From assembly GCF_037914945.1 (NCBI RefSeq), contig NZ_CP149788.1:310001-374000 (forward strand): a DNA stretch of 64,000 bases, read 5' to 3'. Positions 7,863 through 16,627 of the stretch are shown here, piece after piece. This DNA is from Haloterrigena sp. KLK7 (lineage in GTDB: Archaea > Halobacteriota > Halobacteria > Halobacteriales > Natrialbaceae). The position numbers and the translations under genes were made by a program. The notes under the pieces were generated by a model. The model ran no database searches. It saw nothing but the letters and a program-made list of their open reading frames with translations, and was not told the DNA's origin. Numbering within the stretch: the stretch's first letter is position 1; every line of letters begins with the position of its first letter.

Positions 7863-8210
7863 ATGCTTGGCCACTCCCGTAACAGAGTAACTGATGAGGT
7901 ACTGGATACATTGAGTCACCCCCTTCGACGTCGGCTACTTTTTAGCCTCTATGAACAGGGCCAAGATATCAGCGAATTATCTTTTCACCAGATTTCAGGT
8001 CTTGCGTTTGAGGAGAGGAACATACAGAACGAACTGTATCACGTACATCTTCCGAAGCTTGAGGACAAGAGATACGTACGTTGGGATGATGACGAGCACA
8101 CTATAATCAAAGGCCCAAAGTGGAACCAAATCGAACCTCTTCTCAGGCTGGTCTACAATCATTTGAAGGACCTTCCACCCGAATTAAGAGGGACCCGTTC
8201 AATGGCGTAG
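7863..8210 (+). CDS. Haloarchaeal winged-helix regulator (DUF7344-like), 115 aa
   Basis: The sequence VLDTLSHPLRRRLLFSLYEQGQDI followed by NIQNELYHVHLPKLEDKRYVRWDDDEHTI matches the pattern of small haloarchaeal winged-helix DNA-binding proteins, in which the HPxRRxLL helix and the H-x-HLPKLED recognition segment are conserved; a second example with added membrane spans is at 58024. It probably acts as a stand-alone transcription regulator. It lies 170 bp after the unknown gene pair on the same strand and may regulate it or be independent. A minus-strand frame overlaps its 3' end but is not accepted. Confidence 0.8.
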   Translation: MLGHSRNRVTDEVLDTLSHPLRRRLLFSLYEQGQDISELSFHQISGLAFEERNIQNELYHVHLPKLEDKRYVRWDDDEHTIIKGPKWNQIEPLLRLVYNHLKDLPPELRGTRSMA

Positions 8211-8409
8211 CTCCCACAGGCAGGTATCTTTCGAGGAATAGCTCGTTGGTGACAGAACATTCAGCGGGACATTCGCATCTGTAGTGAACGGATAGTCCAG
8301 CCCGAATGGGGCGAAAAGAACGCCATGCGGATCGTTCTATGACACCCTCAACTGAAGCTACTATATCGGGCAAATAGAGAGAAGACGAGGCAGAACGATG
8401 GTCTAGACC

Positions 8410-10947
8410 CTATGTAGCTTTAGAAGAAAGCGGCTGCTGCTCGAGCGGTGGGCCTATCTGTACACAGAGTTCGTTCCGAGGAGTGTCTGTCGCTGTGAGC
8501 GCAGCTGCTAGTCGCAGCCACGAGCCAACTCGGTGGTGATCGAATAATCGCGATGGATCCGGCGGCCAGAACAGTACGCTACCAAGTCGGCCGTCAGGAT
8601 CACCGTATCGCGCTGGCGGGAGGAGTGTCTCGAGAAATGCATCGGCGGCATCGAGGAGCGTCTGGTTCTCTTTGAGGACTGCTGGAACAACGGGATCGCG
8701 GCGTTCGGAAGTAGTCTGGAACGATAGTGCGAGACGATACCCGTTCTCGTCAACCCGAATGAGATCGAACGCCTTGAGCCGGTTGTGATAGGTCCGGATG
8801 GACCGTGCTGAGACGCCTGCTCGGTTGGCGAGGTCACGCTGTGACAGGCGGGTTTCGGCTGTGAGAAGCATCTGAACGAGTCGGCCAACTGTCGGTGGGA
8901 GATCGGAGAGCAACTGTTCGGACTCGAGCGTTCCCAACGCGTAGCGGAGTTCGTCCGGTCGGAGCTCTCGGCTGTCGTCTTCGGTGGCGAGTTGCTGGAG
9001 TGCTTGGGCAGTGGTGTACGGTGAGGAGGTCACTGCGTGAAGCAGCGAGACAGCGTCTCGAGTCGGTCGGAGATTTTTGGCCTGCAGGATCCGCGTTGCA
9101 GCCCTCGCGTAGCCCGTTCGATCGACCGTCGAGAGGGAGACGTGGACAGCGAATTCGGGAGCGTCATCAGCGACCGCTGCTGGCCTCTCGAGTGCTTCCT
9201 CCAGAGATGGGTGAAGACGGTGGACATCCTCACCACGAACGACGACAGAGCCAATGAGCGTCCCTAACGGGTCATCTGCATCAACAGTCGGTGTGAGTGC
9301 GGTGCGACGCTTTTCCTCGCGGGACTCGAACAGTTGTCGGTATGAGGCAAACACACCGTATTTCCCCTGAATCGCAGCCGAAATACTGATCGAGGTTGCG
9401 AGTTCGTCTAGCGAATCGGTCTCGAGTCCCGACGGGACGCGAAGCTCTCGAACGATATCGATTTCGAGAGCATCGAACAGATGCACAATCGAACCAGCAA
9501 GGCCATGGGCTGAGCGCATGATCGATCCACGGAAGCGGTCGCGATCTTCATAGTCGCCGGCTGCGAGTTTCGCGGTGAGATCCTCGAGGTCAGTCCCCCA
9601 CTCGATGAACGCCTCACGGAGCGTCTCTGGATCCTCGAGCGCTTCGTCGGAAAGGACGCCAATACAACGAGCGTCCCGCAAGATTGCCGGCGGGTCTTCC
9701 AGTGACTCGAGACGGTTGTCGGTGAGCACTCGGTTGAGCAATCGCGGCGAGGCTAACGCTGTCGCGAGACTCACCACATACTGCAGGGGCCCACTTGCCC
9801 GAACGGCAACGATGGCTTCCTCGCGATCAGCGTCGAAACTCACGTATCGAGTATGATCAGGACCGTCCGTACGGTCCTCGAACGGGGCCTCAACAAGAGT
9901 GATCCCGCCGTTCTCTCCACAGCCAGCGGCGGCGGCATGTCCTGGACGGTCGAGGTAGGCCGTTCGGTAGGGGTTGCTGTCCTCGCTGGTGTGGTCGCAC
10001 CCCTCCCCTCGTGTGCGCGGGGTTACACGGCACTGTTGGGAGGATGTTCCGGTGTCGCTCACGGCCTCGGTCAGTTCCTGCTGACGGCCGATCTGAGCAT
10101 CGAGCGTGGCGAGTAGCTGTCGGCCGGCCTCGAGCAACTCGACAGTCCGATCATCGGCGGGACCAAACTCAGCGACCAGTCCAAGCTCAGTGAGCGAGTT
10201 CGTCTCGGAGACCAAGAGCTGGGAGATCCGACTCCGATCGACGTCGTGCATCGCCCGCAACGCGTGTCGAGAGAGTGTTTCAGCGGGTTCGTCGGCGAGT
10301 TGCCGGAGAAGTTCGACTTTTCGACCGTCCGGATCCAGCGTCTCGAGGGCGTCGTCGACGTGGTCCTCAGCAGGGTGGTGTGTCTCTCGCCATTCGCTCA
10401 CGCCGGGGAGGTCTGCGCGATGCTCTCGAGCGAGCCAGTGGTGGGTTCTCCCAGTGGCGACAACGCGGACGTCGAAGCCAGTCGCGAGGACGGCGAGCAG
10501 TCGACAGATCGACTCTCGTTTCCGTCGTGGGGCGTCCTCAAATTCGCGGTCGATAGTGACTGCGAGCGTTGGTGGGTGGTCGTCGGGGACGTGGGCAGCG
10601 AAGAATTGGGCGGTCGCGAACAGATCCTCGAGACTTGCATGGCCCTGTCCGAGCTTCGGGACGAGGTCGGCGGCCAGTCGCCAAGCCTCGCGCTGATTAC
10701 CACGTGCGACCTCGAGGATCCGGGAGCGCAACCAGTAGGGGACATTCTGCTCCTCGAGCGCGTCGTAACACTCAGGGACAGTCCGGCCGTCAGCGAACCG
10801 ACGGACGGCACGGATGAACTGGTCTCGGAGCGACTGCTGGGCGAATAGCTGGTCCCACAGCTCCGAGACAGGATCGGTGTCGATCTCGAGGGTGGCCTGT
10901 GGGGACAGCGGCGGCTGCTGGGTCGGTGTGAGTCCCGCGTCGGTCAC
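8410..10947 (-). CDS. Large winged-helix protein of plasmid type, 845 aa; possible replication or maintenance protein
   Basis: This is the largest gene of the window. No P-loop is visible. The N-terminal third is helical and contains a Rossmann-like stretch (PTLAVTIDREFEDAPRRKRE, then LLAVLATGFDVRVVATG); the middle has a cysteine-containing low-complexity linker; a clear winged helix lies near residues 690-740 (LSQRDLANRAGVSARSIRTY). Large proteins of this kind with a late winged helix occur on haloarchaeal plasmids and integrated elements, and the two small minus-strand genes upstream plus iteron-like repeats at 11818-11884 fit a replication or copy-control unit. That role is inferred. The gene is GC-rich, unlike its neighbours to the left. 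Confidence 0.6.
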   Translation of the reverse strand: MTDAGLTPTQQPPLSPQATLEIDTDPVSELWDQLFAQQSLRDQFIRAVRRFADGRTVPECYDALEEQNVPYWLRSRILEVARGNQREAWRLAADLVPKLGQGHASLEDLFATAQFFAAHVPDDHPPTLAVTIDREFEDAPRRKRESICRLLAVLATGFDVRVVATGRTHHWLAREHRADLPGVSEWRETHHPAEDHVDDALETLDPDGRKVELLRQLADEPAETLSRHALRAMHDVDRSRISQLLVSETNSLTELGLVAEFGPADDRTVELLEAGRQLLATLDAQIGRQQELTEAVSDTGTSSQQCRVTPRTRGEGCDHTSEDSNPYRTAYLDRPGHAAAAGCGENGGITLVEAPFEDRTDGPDHTRYVSFDADREEAIVAVRASGPLQYVVSLATALASPRLLNRVLTDNRLESLEDPPAILRDARCIGVLSDEALEDPETLREAFIEWGTDLEDLTAKLAAGDYEDRDRFRGSIMRSAHGLAGSIVHLFDALEIDIVRELRVPSGLETDSLDELATSISISAAIQGKYGVFASYRQLFESREEKRRTALTPTVDADDPLGTLIGSVVVRGEDVHRLHPSLEEALERPAAVADDAPEFAVHVSLSTVDRTGYARAATRILQAKNLRPTRDAVSLLHAVTSSPYTTAQALQQLATEDDSRELRPDELRYALGTLESEQLLSDLPPTVGRLVQMLLTAETRLSQRDLANRAGVSARSIRTYHNRLKAFDLIRVDENGYRLALSFQTTSERRDPVVPAVLKENQTLLDAADAFLETLLPPARYGDPDGRLGSVLFWPPDPSRLFDHHRVGSWLRLAAALTATDTPRNELCVQIGPPLEQQPLSSKAT

Positions 10948-11092
10948 GGTGGACTCTCCTCGAGTGCGAGCTGAGGGCGTGCTGACTGGCGACTGGAGTG
11001 GCGTGCCATCGAGTCCTGGAAGCGAGTGCAGAGAGTGCGGACAGCCGAGTGCAGTGGCTCACCGGCTGTCGGCGCGAGTGCGTGTTAGAGGC

Positions 11093-11461
11093 TCACCGAT
11101 TCGGGATGGGGATCGCCTCTGGTTCGGCAGCCCTGTTGGAGGGTGGACTCGAGTCGTGGATCTCGGGCTCGAGAGCGACGAATCGTGTCTGCTGGGTGGG
11201 CAGATCAGCGCGGGTGCCGAGCCTGCACTCGGCGAGGAGTTCCGTACAGCCAAGGGTTGGCTCTGTGATGGTGTCGGGACTGCAGGCCACGCAGTAGGGG
11301 CGATGGATCGCCCAGTGGTCGGTGTCGGCTGGACGGGAGGCAAGGATGGTCACGCGGTCGCCTTCGTACAGTCGGTACTCACAGTGTTGGCACGTGGTGG
11401 TGTCGTGGGCACCGACCGGGAACCCCTCGAGGAGTTGGGTGGGGGTGGTGACGACCTTCAT
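11093..11461 (-). CDS. Zinc-ribbon protein, 122 aa, in the 845-aa-protein operon
   Basis: A treble-clef-like pair of CxxC motifs (CQHCEYRLYEGDRVTILASR ... HRPYCVACSPDTI) covers the first 60 residues and probably binds zinc. The C-terminal part is proline-rich and looks disordered. The start overlaps the stop of the 100-aa gene upstream (ATGA, 11458-11461), and the 845-aa gene follows after 145 bp, so all three are likely transcribed from the repeat-rich region at 11.8 kb. Proteins of this type are usual companions of large haloarchaeal plasmid proteins. Exact role unknown. Confidence 0.65.
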   Translation of the reverse strand: MKVVTTPTQLLEGFPVGAHDTTTCQHCEYRLYEGDRVTILASRPADTDHWAIHRPYCVACSPDTITEPTLGCTELLAECRLGTRADLPTQQTRFVALEPEIHDSSPPSNRAAEPEAIPIPNR

Positions 11462-11760
11462 TGGTCGTCACCCTCGAGTGCGTCGACGAATGAGTTCGTG
11501 AGACTCGAGTAGAGGTGTTGAGTTGTAAAGCCGCGTTCGGCTTGGACGTACTTGATCCAGTCATCGATGTCCTGGTCGCAGGTGGTGAGGTCGTAGCGGT
11601 AGGTGCGTTCTGTGGTGTGGATGACGTGGATGGTTTCGTCTGTGGTGCGGTAGACGTGGTGTGCGCCCTCCGTGTCGATGCCGACGAGAATGTAGTCTGG
11701 TCGGGGGTCGGTGCGACTGTGAGCCGAAACCGTTTCGGTTGTGCGTGGTTGAATTGACAT
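11458..11760 (-). CDS. Hypothetical protein, 100 aa, first gene of the three-gene unit
   Basis: The protein is predicted as a small alpha/beta domain: strands DYILVGIDTEGAHHVYRTTD and ETIHVIHTTERTYRYDL, then helices DIDDWIKYVQAERGF and LYSSLTNSFVDALEG. No family is recognised. It overlaps the zinc-ribbon gene by four bases, and its start is directly downstream (on the minus strand) of the GGCAACC repeats, which may be its operator. Confidence 0.6.
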   Translation of the reverse strand: MSIQPRTTETVSAHSRTDPRPDYILVGIDTEGAHHVYRTTDETIHVIHTTERTYRYDLTTCDQDIDDWIKYVQAERGFTTQHLYSSLTNSFVDALEGDDQ

Positions 11761-11817
11761 TGGTCTGTTGCTCCAGACCGAGGTCGGCTGTTGGCGCAGC
11801 CGGCCAAGATTTTTCCT

Positions 11818-11884
11818 GGCAACCCTCGGTCTCTATTCTGTGTTATTTCGGCAACCCTATTAAACATATTGATCGTAGGTTGCC
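11818..11884. repeat. Iteron-like GGCAACCCT repeats between divergent genes
   Basis: GGCAACCCT occurs at 11818-11826 and 11850-11858, and its inverted form AGGTTGCC at 11877-11884. The second and third copies form an inverted repeat around an AT-rich loop (ATTAAACATATTG) that could hold a promoter or an opening site. The position between the minus-strand replication-type unit and the plus-strand winged-helix gene fits an origin, or an operator for one of the two regulators. Either use is inference. Confidence 0.55.
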
Positions 11885-11927
11885 ACCCATAGGTTTTTGG
11901 CGATTGCCGCCCACTTATCAGACACCA

Positions 11928-12158
11928 ATGAGTAGGGCAACTCAACCTATGGATGCAGACGACATGCGAGATGCTGACTGGGCAATTGTAGACGTGCTTC
12001 GCGAAGGGAGAGCGAATGCACCATTAATTGCTGAAGAGACGGGATATTCCTCGCAATATATTCGCGAGCGTCTTGGGCGGCTGAAGCAAGACAATATCGT
12101 TAAGCCACTTGGTCACGGAATATATGAAGTAGTTCCTGAAGAGTTGCCAGATGAATAA
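11928..12158 (+). CDS. Small winged-helix DNA-binding protein, 76 aa
   Basis: The whole product is one winged helix: MRDADWAIVDVLREGRANAP, IAEETGYSSQYIRERLGRLK, and a wing HGIYEVVPEELPDE. Such short MarR/PadR-like proteins are common in haloarchaeal plasmids as repressors of adjacent operons. The ATG at 11928 is used; an ATG seven codons later is possible. The gene is divergent from the three-gene unit and shares the GGCAACCCT repeats with it, so it is a good candidate for the factor that binds them. Confidence 0.75.
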   Translation: MSRATQPMDADDMRDADWAIVDVLREGRANAPLIAEETGYSSQYIRERLGRLKQDNIVKPLGHGIYEVVPEELPDE

Positions 12159-12525
12159 TTCATTGAAGAGACGCTCACAAGGCGAATTTGCCTCCTAGCG
12201 CAGCGCCAGATCGGCGTCGTAAACACGATGACACGATTGCCAATCACAACGGCTTACAGATAAGACAGCAACGGCAGCCGTGAAAGGACCTCTCTCAATA
12301 ACAAGCAATCTTGAGGCCAGTATTGGGTCCTTTAAAAACCGCAGGAATGAGAGATGGTGGAGTTGTGGCATCAGCTGTGAAACTTCTGGCTTGTAGTCAA
12401 CTCTAGACTAGCACATTATAGTTCTCCTGCAAACTAGCAATTTCATAATTCTAAACGGCACAAAAATCTGGCGCGAAATCATCGATTTTAGGAACTCTTT
12501 TCTGCATTGTCACGCATTTGTCTGT
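12159..12525. other. Gene-free spacer with one hairpin
   Basis: These 367 bp contain no convincing gene. The only structure seen is the inverted repeat listed at 12283-12333. Confidence 0.5.
12283..12333. repeat. Inverted repeat AAAGGACC...GGTCCTTT
   Basis: AAAGGACC (12283-12290) pairs with GGTCCTTT (12326-12333), and inside it CAATA (12296-12300) pairs with TATTG (12321-12325), giving an interrupted stem. It could be a decayed terminator or mobile-element end between the winged-helix gene and the lipoprotein gene. Confidence 0.4.
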
Positions 12526-13281
12526 ATGAAATTCGACCGCAGGCAATTCATCGCTCTCGGGGCCACGAGTCTAATCGCCGGGTGTATCGGTGATTCAGAC
12601 TCGGATGATGAGGGGGCTAACGGGAATAACGACCCCAACAACAATTCCTCGACATCCAATAATGAAGAAGGGAACAACGATTCCGAAGGGGAATCAGAGA
12701 ATACCGGCGAACCGAGTATCGAGATCACGAACCACGAACTGGTAACGTACGAAGGGGAGTACGATGACAGAGTGTATGCGCATGGGTGGATCGAAAATAG
12801 CGGTGACGCCGTTAGTGGTTTTGTCGAAGGAGAAGCCGTCTTCTATGACGATAGCGGCGAAGAACTCGGCGTCGAAACTTCGTCTCTGATTGGTGTCCCA
12901 GCAGGAGATACATGGGAGGTGTTCATTGAATACTTCGGTGATGGGTCTCCGTCAGATTACGATTTCGACGCGTCGCACGACTCCGGAACCACTCCGAGCT
13001 ACGGCGTTCCCAGTGCTGAACTCGTCGATTCATCATTGGATACTACGGGGAACGTGAAAATCACCGGTACTGTTGAGAACACGAGTGATGCGTCGATTGA
13101 TTACGTAGAGGCGAATCCACATTTCTACGCTGAAAACGGGAATCTTCTGTGGAGAGGGATGACGAACGTGACGGAGCTTGGTGCTGGGGAGACGTGGGAA
13201 TTCAGCAACGACTTCCTTTACAACGGGGTTGCTGAGATTGAAGACCGCGTCACAGACTACGAGGTTCGTATACAGAGCTAA
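12526..13281 (+). CDS. Secreted Tat lipoprotein with two FxLyD-like domains
   Basis: The N-terminus MKFDRRQFIALGATSLIAGC carries a twin-arginine motif and a lipobox with Cys20, so the protein is probably exported folded and anchored to the outer face of the membrane. A low-complexity Asp/Asn/Ser/Glu linker (about 21-65) follows. Two similar beta-sandwich repeats come next: ITNHELVTYEGEYDDRVYAH ... GEAVFYDDSGEELG and SLDTTGNVKITGTVENTSDA ... NPHFYAENGNLL, the pattern of FxLyD domains. These are binding or structural modules without enzymatic residues. It stands alone, with its own spacer on both sides. Confidence 0.8.
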   Translation: MKFDRRQFIALGATSLIAGCIGDSDSDDEGANGNNDPNNNSSTSNNEEGNNDSEGESENTGEPSIEITNHELVTYEGEYDDRVYAHGWIENSGDAVSGFVEGEAVFYDDSGEELGVETSSLIGVPAGDTWEVFIEYFGDGSPSDYDFDASHDSGTTPSYGVPSAELVDSSLDTTGNVKITGTVENTSDASIDYVEANPHFYAENGNLLWRGMTNVTELGAGETWEFSNDFLYNGVAEIEDRVTDYEVRIQS

Positions 13282-13498
13282 CGTCCATCGCTGTACTGGT
13301 GATTGGATCGGACGTCGTCTTTTCCTCTATTCTCGGTAGAATCGGCACTCAGAGGCGACTAAGTCGGCTCACCACCAGTGCTACCCCCTGCTTTAAGGCG
13401 ATAGAATCATATCTTCAACGTCTCATTTAAATAGGAAAGATCACTGATGATATCTGTGATCGGAAGACTAAGGAGTGTGTCATGTCTATCATTGTTTT

Positions 13499-15613
13499 AT
13501 GGCAACTAATTCAGATGAACCGCGACTTCTCCCCGATTCATCACTAGAAAAACCGGAAGAAGATCAGTTGGGATACGACGAGTTTGCTAAGGATATCGCA
13601 GACTCGATCACTTCAGAAGTCCCTGGAGAAGAATTCATTATAGGAATTTACGGTCCTTGGGGATCGGGGAAAAGTACAGCACTCAACTTTATTGAGTACT
13701 ATCTCGAGCAGAGTCAAGAATCGCCAGCTGTAATCCGGTTCAATCCCTGGTGGTTTTCCGGACAAGCGGATCTGCTAGAACGATTCTTCGCTCAGTTAGA
13801 GTCGGGATTAAAACATGAGGACGGATTCGACAAAGTTAGGACCCAACTGTCCAACTTCTCTTCTGCACTCTCGACTGTCCCTTTGTCGGCGGTTACAGGG
13901 GTTCCTTCTCAGAGAGTCCTTCAGTATTTAGCCCAGAGACTGGATCCGACCCCCAGTGATGTCGAAGAGCTAAAACAGGATATTTCAGATACGCTTGAGA
14001 AAACAGACCGTCGGATTGTTGTCTTTCTCGATGATATTGATCGATTGACCGAGGATGAGATGGCGCAGATGTTCCGGCTTGTGAAAAGCGTAGCCGATTT
14101 CCCAAATGTAACCTATATCTTAGCGTTCGATCACGAGGTCGTCACTAATGCACTGGAAAGAGAAGAAGTAGTTCAAGACGGTGAAGAGTATCTGGACAAG
14201 ATTATCCAGTTGCCACAGCATCTTCCTGTTCCTGAAGAGGGTTCACTTGATCAATTTTTCATAGATCGACTTCTACAGATAATTGGAGACAGAGAACTCG
14301 AGATCGACGAGCATCACTGGCAGAACGTCTACGGAGATGGTATCCTGCCCACTTTGAATACTCCGAGGGATGCTGTCAGACTATCAAATTCAATACGATC
14401 TTCATTCAAAAAACTTGAAGATGAAGTGAATTTCATTGACCTGGTTGGAGTTGAGACACTACGGATCTTCTACATTGATGTTTACGAGTATATCCGTGAA
14501 CATCCAGAAGAGTTCACCAACAAAGGGAGAACACGCCGATTACGGGACGAAGATGACTATACCGAGTTTTTGGAAGAGAATGTTTCAGGAGATATCGACC
14601 GCGAAAGAGTGGAAGCTATTCTAACGTATCTCTTTCCTCGCTTCGATACCGGATCCTCGCCTATGGGATCACGGTACAGTGAAGACTACAATACGTTTCG
14701 CAAACGGAAACGGATCTGTCATCCCGAGATCTTTCCATTCTACTTCCGCCAGACCGTGCCTCGAGGAGAGCTTACTACCACTGAAATTGAATCAGTGCTT
14801 TCAGTTTCCGAGGACTCAGAGGCGTTCGTTGAGGAGCTCAAACGGTTATCGACAGAGGAAGGGAAAAATGGCCGGTCCAAGGCAAACCGGCTTCTGAACC
14901 GGTTCACGGACTATACAGATGAGCTTTCAGAGGAACAATTCGAGGGAGCGATGAAAGCGTTGTTCCTCATTGGAGATGAGCTGTGTGCTGTAGATCCGTC
15001 TAAGAGCATTATGGATGGTGGTACTCGGAACCGGATCAACTCGATCGTTTGGAGTATACTTAGAGAGATGGAGGACCGGGAAGAACGGTTATCACTGCTC
15101 AAACAGAGCGTTCAGGTAGGAAATTCTCCTTATGTATCGAGTCTTATTACCGGTATTCTGTACCAAGAGCATGGTGAGATGGGTGGTGAGGGTGTTGATG
15201 AGGAAGAGCGTTTGCTGAACTACGATCAGCTTGAAGAACTTACATCGGTTGTAGTTAAGAAGATTGAGGAAACCGATGAAGAGGGCGACCTACTGGAGAC
15301 CCCGAATCTGGATGTTGTTCTCGCAAGATGGATGGAATGGTCTGATTCAGAGAAACCGGTTAAATGGGTTCAACAGAATACACAAGAGACAGATGATCTA
15401 CTGCTCTTTCTTAATCAATATGTTAGTGAAGGAAGGTATGCTTCCATGGCTGAAAGCGGTAAACAACAGTTTTTTGATCCGCAGAGACTCGAACCCTTCT
15501 TCGAACTCTCCGAATTAGAGGATCGGTTGGACGAACTTGATAAAGAAGAACTGGAGGATTGGCAACAACATACTATAGAATTGTTTAACCGGGGGAAAAG
15601 AAATGCTGGATAA
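13499..15613 (+). CDS. KAP-family P-loop NTPase, 704 aa
   Basis: The ATG at 13499 is preferred over one at 13475 because the KAP domain begins a few residues later. The Walker A motif is GPWGSGKST (52-60), preceded by EFIIGIY; the FNPWWFSG signature of KAP NTPases follows at 81-88; Walker B is VVFLDDID (174-181). The C-terminal half is alpha-helical. KAP NTPases (named for Kidins220/ARMS and PifA) are often membrane-associated, and in prokaryotes several take part in phage exclusion or other conflict systems. No hydrophobic insertion typical of the membrane-anchored branch is visible, so this may be a soluble form. It stands alone in a region of other conflict-type genes. An ATP-driven defence role is an inference. 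Confidence 0.85.
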   Translation: MATNSDEPRLLPDSSLEKPEEDQLGYDEFAKDIADSITSEVPGEEFIIGIYGPWGSGKSTALNFIEYYLEQSQESPAVIRFNPWWFSGQADLLERFFAQLESGLKHEDGFDKVRTQLSNFSSALSTVPLSAVTGVPSQRVLQYLAQRLDPTPSDVEELKQDISDTLEKTDRRIVVFLDDIDRLTEDEMAQMFRLVKSVADFPNVTYILAFDHEVVTNALEREEVVQDGEEYLDKIIQLPQHLPVPEEGSLDQFFIDRLLQIIGDRELEIDEHHWQNVYGDGILPTLNTPRDAVRLSNSIRSSFKKLEDEVNFIDLVGVETLRIFYIDVYEYIREHPEEFTNKGRTRRLRDEDDYTEFLEENVSGDIDRERVEAILTYLFPRFDTGSSPMGSRYSEDYNTFRKRKRICHPEIFPFYFRQTVPRGELTTTEIESVLSVSEDSEAFVEELKRLSTEEGKNGRSKANRLLNRFTDYTDELSEEQFEGAMKALFLIGDELCAVDPSKSIMDGGTRNRINSIVWSILREMEDREERLSLLKQSVQVGNSPYVSSLITGILYQEHGEMGGEGVDEEERLLNYDQLEELTSVVVKKIEETDEEGDLLETPNLDVVLARWMEWSDSEKPVKWVQQNTQETDDLLLFLNQYVSEGRYASMAESGKQQFFDPQRLEPFFELSELEDRLDELDKEELEDWQQHTIELFNRGKRNAG

Positions 15614-16122
15614 TGGTAAAGATCCTAGTGATTTCTCTGCTTGGCGTTTCGATAGATAAAACAATAACATTTGGCCCTGTTTAGACGCTGTAGAGAGGAA
15701 CTCACCACATGCATTTGAACTCTGCTGTTGACTGCCCTGCTCACGAGAAGACGCTTGAGATGCCGACAGCGACCGCTAACGATCCCCTCCCACTTCGCCC
15801 ATTCGTATACCTACTTATCGGCCAATTCATCGTAGAAGTGGACGCAATCAACGCTGAGACGATTTCTATGATGCTCCGAAAGCGCGTGATTGGATCATAC
15901 TGATTCTCGTGGATGGTGAGGCCCGTCATGGAAGTGGAGTCCTCCATAACTCCAGATTTTCTCTGTTGTAGCCCTTAACAGAACGATCATTGCAACACTG
16001 GATCATAGAGTCCAGAAACAAGCGTCTCTATGACCGAGTCGACTACGCCGAACCCCAACGGTGACCACTACGAGCAATCCACTATCGAACCTTTTTGCTG
16101 CAGGGGTGCATCAGCTCTGCAG
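15614..16122. other. Gene-free stretch
   Basis: About 500 bp between the KAP NTPase and the frameshifted coiled-coil gene. A plus-strand frame of 64 codons starting at 15709 has no recognisable content or good promoter and is not called. Nothing else is seen. Confidence 0.4.
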
Positions 16123-16480
16123 ATGTCTCGCATCACGTTCACGGCTGAGAAGAGTCACGAAAACTACCTCGCCGACCTCGAGGAACGTGATGACATCGAC
16201 AGCACTGCAGCAGCGGTGCGCCACTGCATCGAGATTGCAGCAGACGATCAGCAGCGTGATGCAGAGCTGCAGCAGCGCGTTAAGGAGCTGCAGCAAGAGG
16301 TCGAACGGCTGCAGAACGAGAAGCGGACGCTAATCGAGGACCGGCAAGGGAGGCAGGAGCTTGTCCGATATGTTGAGGAGGAGCAAGAGATCCAGCGCGC
16401 GTCAGCAGCGAGAGTCGGCACCTGTGTGGAAACGAGCGAAGTGTTGGATCCTCGGTGCGCCGACTAGTGACGACGATTGA
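16123..16480 (+). pseudogene. Frameshifted small coiled-coil protein of haloarchaeal type
   Basis: From the ATG at 16123 the frame encodes MSRITFTAEKSHENYLADLE, a possible ribbon-helix-helix start, then ERDDIDSTAAAVRHCIEIAA and a long coiled coil (LQQRVKELQQEVERLQNEKR), then RQELVRYVEEEQEIQR. After about 16397 this frame gives an unusual tail, whereas the next frame continues with ESAPVWKRAKCWILGAP and a TGA at 16478-16480, the expected ending for this family (normally RAKWW-LxG). One extra base in CGCGCG near 16397-16400 explains the break. It is a 1-nt frameshifted gene, or a sequencing error; the visible first frame would end at 16467. Confidence 0.7.
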
Positions 16481-16627
16481 TTTTCAGTCGAGGTTTACAG
16501 AATCAGACTGATAAAGTCCAATCCAATCTGATGGTTATCTGTTTCCCATGAAGCGTACAACACCCAACGTGCGAAGCCGTATTTTTAAGCTATATATGGA
16601 ACATAGCTATAGTTAGAGTTGGTATCT

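Noticed and set aside
8143-8373. Minus-strand 76-codon frame with HYRCECPAECSVTNELF
   Set aside because: It overlaps the 3' end of the winged-helix gene by 68 bp, has no visible promoter, and its cysteine pattern is not matched to a family I know. It might be real but support is too weak.
15709-15903. Plus-strand frame of 64 codons
   Set aside because: Protein-like in part but without neighbours, promoter or family; noted only in the gene-free stretch.
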